From: Egaibacter danicus
Lineage (GTDB): Bacteria; Pseudomonadota; Gammaproteobacteria; Burkholderiales; Burkholderiaceae_C
Length of the DNA: 64,000 bases
Assembly (NCBI GenBank): GCA_016707075.1
Contig: JADJII010000003.1
Span: 349,671-413,670, forward strand
Reading direction: 5' to 3'
Shown here: positions 60,796 to 64,000 of the stretch, piece by piece
How the letters are laid out: every line of letters begins with the position of its first letter
Position numbering within the stretch: the stretch's first letter is position 1
Translations under genes and position numbers: made by a program
Notes under the pieces: generated by a model
What the model was told of the DNA's origin: nothing
What the model saw: only the letters and a program-made list of their open reading frames with translations
The model's database searches: none

Positions 60796-61750
60796 TCATT
60801 CGTGGCCGGTCATGGCCTTGGCGATCAGGTTTCAGTTCAGGACGGTCGCTCAGCAACTCTGCAAATTTGTAGACAAAGTTGCGCAAATACGCCACTGCCG
60901 ACCGCAAGCCACCAGGCCACATTTTGCCCAAACAAGTGGCCGGCGGGGCGTACCGGCCAGACCGTTCTTGCCGCCATCGTCGATCACATCGCGTGCAGCC
61001 ATTTCGGCGGCAATGCCCACACCAGGCCCAGGCGCACATAGGTTTTGATCCGTCTGAATCAATCGCGCTTCCCGGTGCAATGCGGGGAGTCAGTTTGCGT
61101 GTGGCAAAGGCCTGGTCGATCTTAATTGCGCCCAGTGAACGATGGGTGATAGGTGATGAGCGGTTTCCTGCGCGATGTCTTCCAGCGTGACGCGCTCACT
61201 GGAAGCTCAACGGATGACCCACGGGGCAACACCAGCATGTGTTGCCATTCGTACTTGAGCAACGTCACCAGTTCGGTGGTGTGCCAGGGACTCCCGTGGC
61301 GATGCCGATCTCTGCAATTTCGTCAATCACCATCTGGGCTACCTGATCGGGTGCGCCCTGATGCAGGCTGACATTGACGGGGATAGGCCTCCCGCAGTTT
61401 TGGCAACGGGTTCCAGGCGGCGTAGCGCGCCTGCATTTAATGGTGGTGGCGATGGACAGAAGTACCACTGTCTTCCAACGCTGTATTCATCGCCAATGCG
61501 TTTGGTGCCCACTTCACGCATGATCAATTCAATGCTTTTGAAACTGCGCGCCCGGCTCAGTCACGCGCTTGAGTCGTTTGCCGTGCCGCGCAAAAATCTC
61601 GATGCCCAGCTCTTCTTCCAGCTCGATGATGGCTTTGAAACGCCAGGCTGCGACGTGTGCAGGGCTTTAGCCGCCTCGGTCAGGTTGAGGGATTACGCCG
61701 GACGGCCTCTTCAGCACAAAACGGAATTGATGGAGAGGTTCGCAACGAAT
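60796..61750 (-). pseudogene. cysB: CysB-type LysR regulator, many indels
   Basis: Fragments on the minus strand give LHQFRFV, NLTEAAKALHTSQPGV, AIIELEEELGIEIFARHGKRLKR (helix-turn-helix and linker of CysB), REVGTKRIGDEYS, VNVSLHQGAPDQVAQMVIDEIAEIGIAT, YHPSFTG-like text, GVGIAAEMAARDV and YLRNFVYKFAELLSDR, ending LIAKAMTGHE. These are CysB-family signatures; the regulator senses O-acetylserine or thiosulfate and activates cys genes. The target cluster is in this window at 35.9-42 kb. Several indels break the frame. Confidence 0.8.
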
Positions 61751-61772
61751 TTCAGCTAACAATTCGTTTTTA

Positions 61773-62186
61773 TTATGCCCCGGGGGCCTATAGACGGCCT
61801 TCAGGGCGACATCGCAATATCTGCGATCAGATCTATCAAACGCTGGTCTTCGCCGATGGACTGTTGCAGTTCAAAAACAACCTTGGGATATAGAGCCCTG
61901 AGTTTCGGTCATCAGCAGCGGCAAATCCTCCCGCGCGTGGCGGCCAACGCCAAAAACATAGGACCACACAGATCGAACGGGCACCCTCGTTCACCAGGGT
62001 GTTTACCGCTGTCTGCAAATCGGGGCTCCGGTCAGCTCCAGATAAATGCGCAGGCGATCAGCGCGCTGGCATCCCGCTCGCGCAGGCGCTCGCCGCTACC
62101 GTTTCCACCGGCTTGCGCCACAGTGGATCTGGAGCCGTGGGCGAACAGGACCACAGCGCGTGGGGCAATTACTTCTTTTTGCTCAT
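61773..62186 (-). pseudogene. cbiX: Sirohydrochlorin ferrochelatase (CbiX/SirB-type small), several indels
   Basis: On the minus strand MSKKK is followed, after a frame slip, by AVVLFAHGSRDPLWRKPVETVA, a CbiX signature with the metal-binding His, then LELTG, LQTAVNTLVNEGARSI, GVGRHAREDLPLLM, VVFELQQSIGEDQRLIDLIA and LKAVYRPPG. The size of about 135 residues fits the short CbiX class that inserts iron to make siroheme. It sits beside cysB and would serve CysI. At least five indels are needed to join the blocks. Confidence 0.78.
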
Positions 62187-62205
62187 GTTATGTACAGCTT
62201 CCCCG

Positions 62206-63325
62206 TCATCGTCGCAACACCAGCCAGCCAAAAGCGGACAGCGACAGAATGGAATAGATTAACCCGGCGCAGCGGCTGCCAGCCAGGGCTGCCAGTTGCG
62301 CAGGTTGCCGACGTAGCCGAACACGTTGTTCAGCAAGAAGAAGCTGATACCCGTCATCGCCGATAAACACATAGGTCGAGATGCCTCCCGGCAGGAAGTG
62401 CAAATGAAGACGCAAAGGAAGGGCCAAAACCACCATCACCAAGTTATTCAAGGGGTAAAACTGCTTGCGCCAAAAGCCGATTTCGTAGCGCTGCGAGGCT
62501 GGCCATTTGCGTCAGATGCCGCATGTACTGGAAAAGGTCAACAATAGGCATGCGTTCAGGGTTGAGAAGGGCCATGACACCATTTCTGCTGTCAAGGGAA
62601 GTTGGCCATCGAGGTAGCATCGGCAGATTCTTACCCTTGCTGCCACGCCTTCCTTCCCTCCGGTCCACTGAAGTCAGTCCGGTCTACCTTTCCAGGCGCC
62701 AGGCGTCATCAGCCCAAATTGCCCGGTTTCAGCCCGCGTGTTGGACACCAGGCGGCCGAGGTTATCAGGTCGATGATGCGAATCTGACGCATGCCGCCAT
62801 CCGGCCCGGCAGGGGTTCCGACGTTGACCGCGTACGAGGTTGTAGGCCTGCTTTTCGCTGTGAGCCCCACGCGCCCGTTTTGACCGATCGGCTGATTTCA
62901 CCCGTGTAACGTGAACGCAGCAGGCGCCGTTGATCGGCGGCAGGTGCCGGCATGGTCACCCAATGGCGAAAGTCATCAAAATGACTTATCAGACCCAAGC
63001 CAAGCAGCTGTACGCGCGCTCCCAGGCCCCCAGACCACTGGTGCGCAGGATGGTGAACTCGGAATTCTGGGCCAGGCGTGCCATCACCACAATGGTACCA
63101 ATCAGTACGTGCTTCAGGGCGCTCATAAAGGCGACTGGGTGCCAGCAGCGATACATAGGTCAGGGCGTGCCGCAGCTTGCTTGCCACCCCAGGCCGCGCC
63201 CTGGTTAACCCAGCGCAATTCATCTACCGGAGTCGAAAAGAAAGAGCGACAGAAACGCGAGTGTTACGAAACCCACGGTGCTGTTATTGACATCGCCATA
63301 AATCAGGCGTCGAACTGTTTTTCAT
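62206..63325 (-). pseudogene. lptG: LPS export permease LptG, many indels
   Basis: The start MKTVRRLIYGDVNNSTVGFV (ATG at 63325) is followed by VTLAFLSLFLFD, VMARLAQNSEFTILRTSGLG, QLLRSRYTGEIS-like text, MRQVRI, DDAWRLE, PLNNLVMVVLALPL and GGISTYVFIGD, ending SLSAFGWLVLRR. This is the LptF/LptG (YjgP/YjgQ) family. LptG forms the inner-membrane part of the LptB2FG exporter of lipopolysaccharide. It follows lptF by 7 bp. Indels break it into at least six frames. Confidence 0.8.
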
Positions 63326-63332
63326 GACGTGC

Positions 63333-64000
63333 TTACCCAGCAGCAACACCGCGTTCCTGCGTTGAAATGGCAATACCCTGGCGTCCAGATTGAAAATGCC
63401 ACTTGAATAACCAGGCAGACGCCACAACAAAGACACCGCCATGGAGCAACAGCATGAACCGGTAGAAATTGGCGGAGGTGCCGCTGTGCCAACTTTGCCC
63501 CAGGTTGAGCAGGTTGTAATAGAGGGATGAACGCGAAAAGCGACAAGAAGAGGTTCCCGCTGCATTAAACACGCGGATTACCGCTGGACACTACCAGTCC
63601 GATCAGGGTCAGGTTGATGGCTGCAGAGTGCCAGGCCAACGCGCCAGGAAAGTTCACCGAGATTGGGGGCGGTTTGTTCCCTGACCAGCGTCCCGCGTGG
63701 ACAGCGCACGCGCGGAGGTTTCTGGTCATCCTGTAAAAGCCTTTCTGGCCGATGCGACCCCCATAGCCCTCAATTCACTCAGCTTGAAGTCGAGGACGAA
63801 TCGAGGTGCTCTCCAGGCGTTATCCGCGATTCAGGATCAGAAAACCCGTTCGCCATCAACCATCTCGATGCGGCCGCTGCGCTCAGGCGTGATCGGCTTT
63901 GCTTGCCGTTTTCGTTGGACGCCAGTAGACACGTCACCGCCCTTTTTGCCCGTCGGCAGCGTCGCTTGTCGATAAAGCTGGCGCTGCCGTCGGCGAACTC
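63333..64000 (-). pseudogene. lptF: LPS export permease LptF, C-terminal part, cut by window edge, many indels
   Basis: Only the C-terminal half is present. On the minus strand the blocks are FADGSASFIDK, GGDVSTG, RSGRIEMVDGERVFLI, INLTLIGLVV, NLLNLGQSW and FYRFMLLLHGGVFVVASAW, then a basic tail ending at the TAA at 63333-63335. These are LptF signatures. The N-terminus lies beyond position 64000. lptF and lptG are adjacent as in other proteobacteria. Confidence 0.78.

Noticed and set aside
1..64000. CRISPR array, prophage, toxin-antitoxin or defence island
   Set aside because: No regularly spaced repeats, cas, phage structural, restriction or paired toxin-antitoxin genes were seen on either strand.

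Overview
The window looks like part of the chromosome of a betaproteobacterium of the order Burkholderiales, most likely family Comamonadaceae (Rhodoferax/Curvibacter/Polaromonas type). I infer this from protein resemblance and gene neighbourhoods: ExeA/GspA-GspB, the TauE-cysI-DUF934-cysH-cysD-cysN cluster, argA next to hrpA, lptF-lptG close to cysB, and many ABC amino-acid and aromatic-compound genes. There is no rRNA, prophage, CRISPR array or intact insertion sequence. One damaged tRNA-Asn gene is present.

Layout. 1-6.4 kb: thiolase and acyl-CoA dehydrogenase diverging from a palindromic operator, a periplasmic Cache protein, a chemoreceptor, gspB/gspA and a haloacid dehalogenase. 6.5-13.5 kb: a CHRD lipoprotein, a PAS/GGDEF cyclase, and a five-gene basic-amino-acid ABC operon with an AstE/aspartoacylase-like gene. 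13.6-22.6 kb: aromatic catabolism (FAD monooxygenase-DUF2783-MarR behind a MarR-type operator; pobA with a divergent IclR regulator), ygiQ, an acyltransferase and a class III CoA-transferase. 22.7-29.6 kb: an UshA-type nucleotidase and a liv operon that includes a LysE exporter. 29.7-35.8 kb: a methyltransferase, a prolyl-4-hydroxylase, an ACT protein, small proteins, the damaged tRNA-Asn, and ferredoxin reductase with fdxA. 35.9-42 kb: assimilatory sulfate reduction. 42-43.1 kb: an A+T-richer gap. 43.2-46 kb: a nucleoside-salvage operon with a 2-oxoglutarate-type oxygenase. 46.1-53.8 kb: a tandem-receiver protein, mnmC, yggX, dsbB, ppk2, lemA, a GIDE/EF-hand protein and argA. 53.9-64 kb: hrpA, a CotH-like gene, a methionine aminotransferase, cysB, a CbiX-type chelatase, lptG and lptF.

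Sulfur genes work as a unit across the window. The cys cluster makes APS and reduces it to sulfide, CysI needs siroheme (CbiX-type chelatase), cysB is the expected activator, and fdxA with a ferredoxin reductase could supply electrons because no cysJ is seen.

Two global features stand out. First, a 59-bp element with a small hairpin at each end occurs eight times. In three genes (ygiQ, livG, the DUF934 gene) it is translated in the same reading frame, and in a fourth it supplies the stop codon. Second, single-base indels, mostly in homopolymers, break many genes, and their density climbs steeply after about 50 kb. From about 57.96 kb the text contains implausible poly-C, poly-A, poly-T and poly-G blocks. 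This is best read as low-quality assembled sequence rather than biology, so gene models to the right are reconstructed from conserved fragments.
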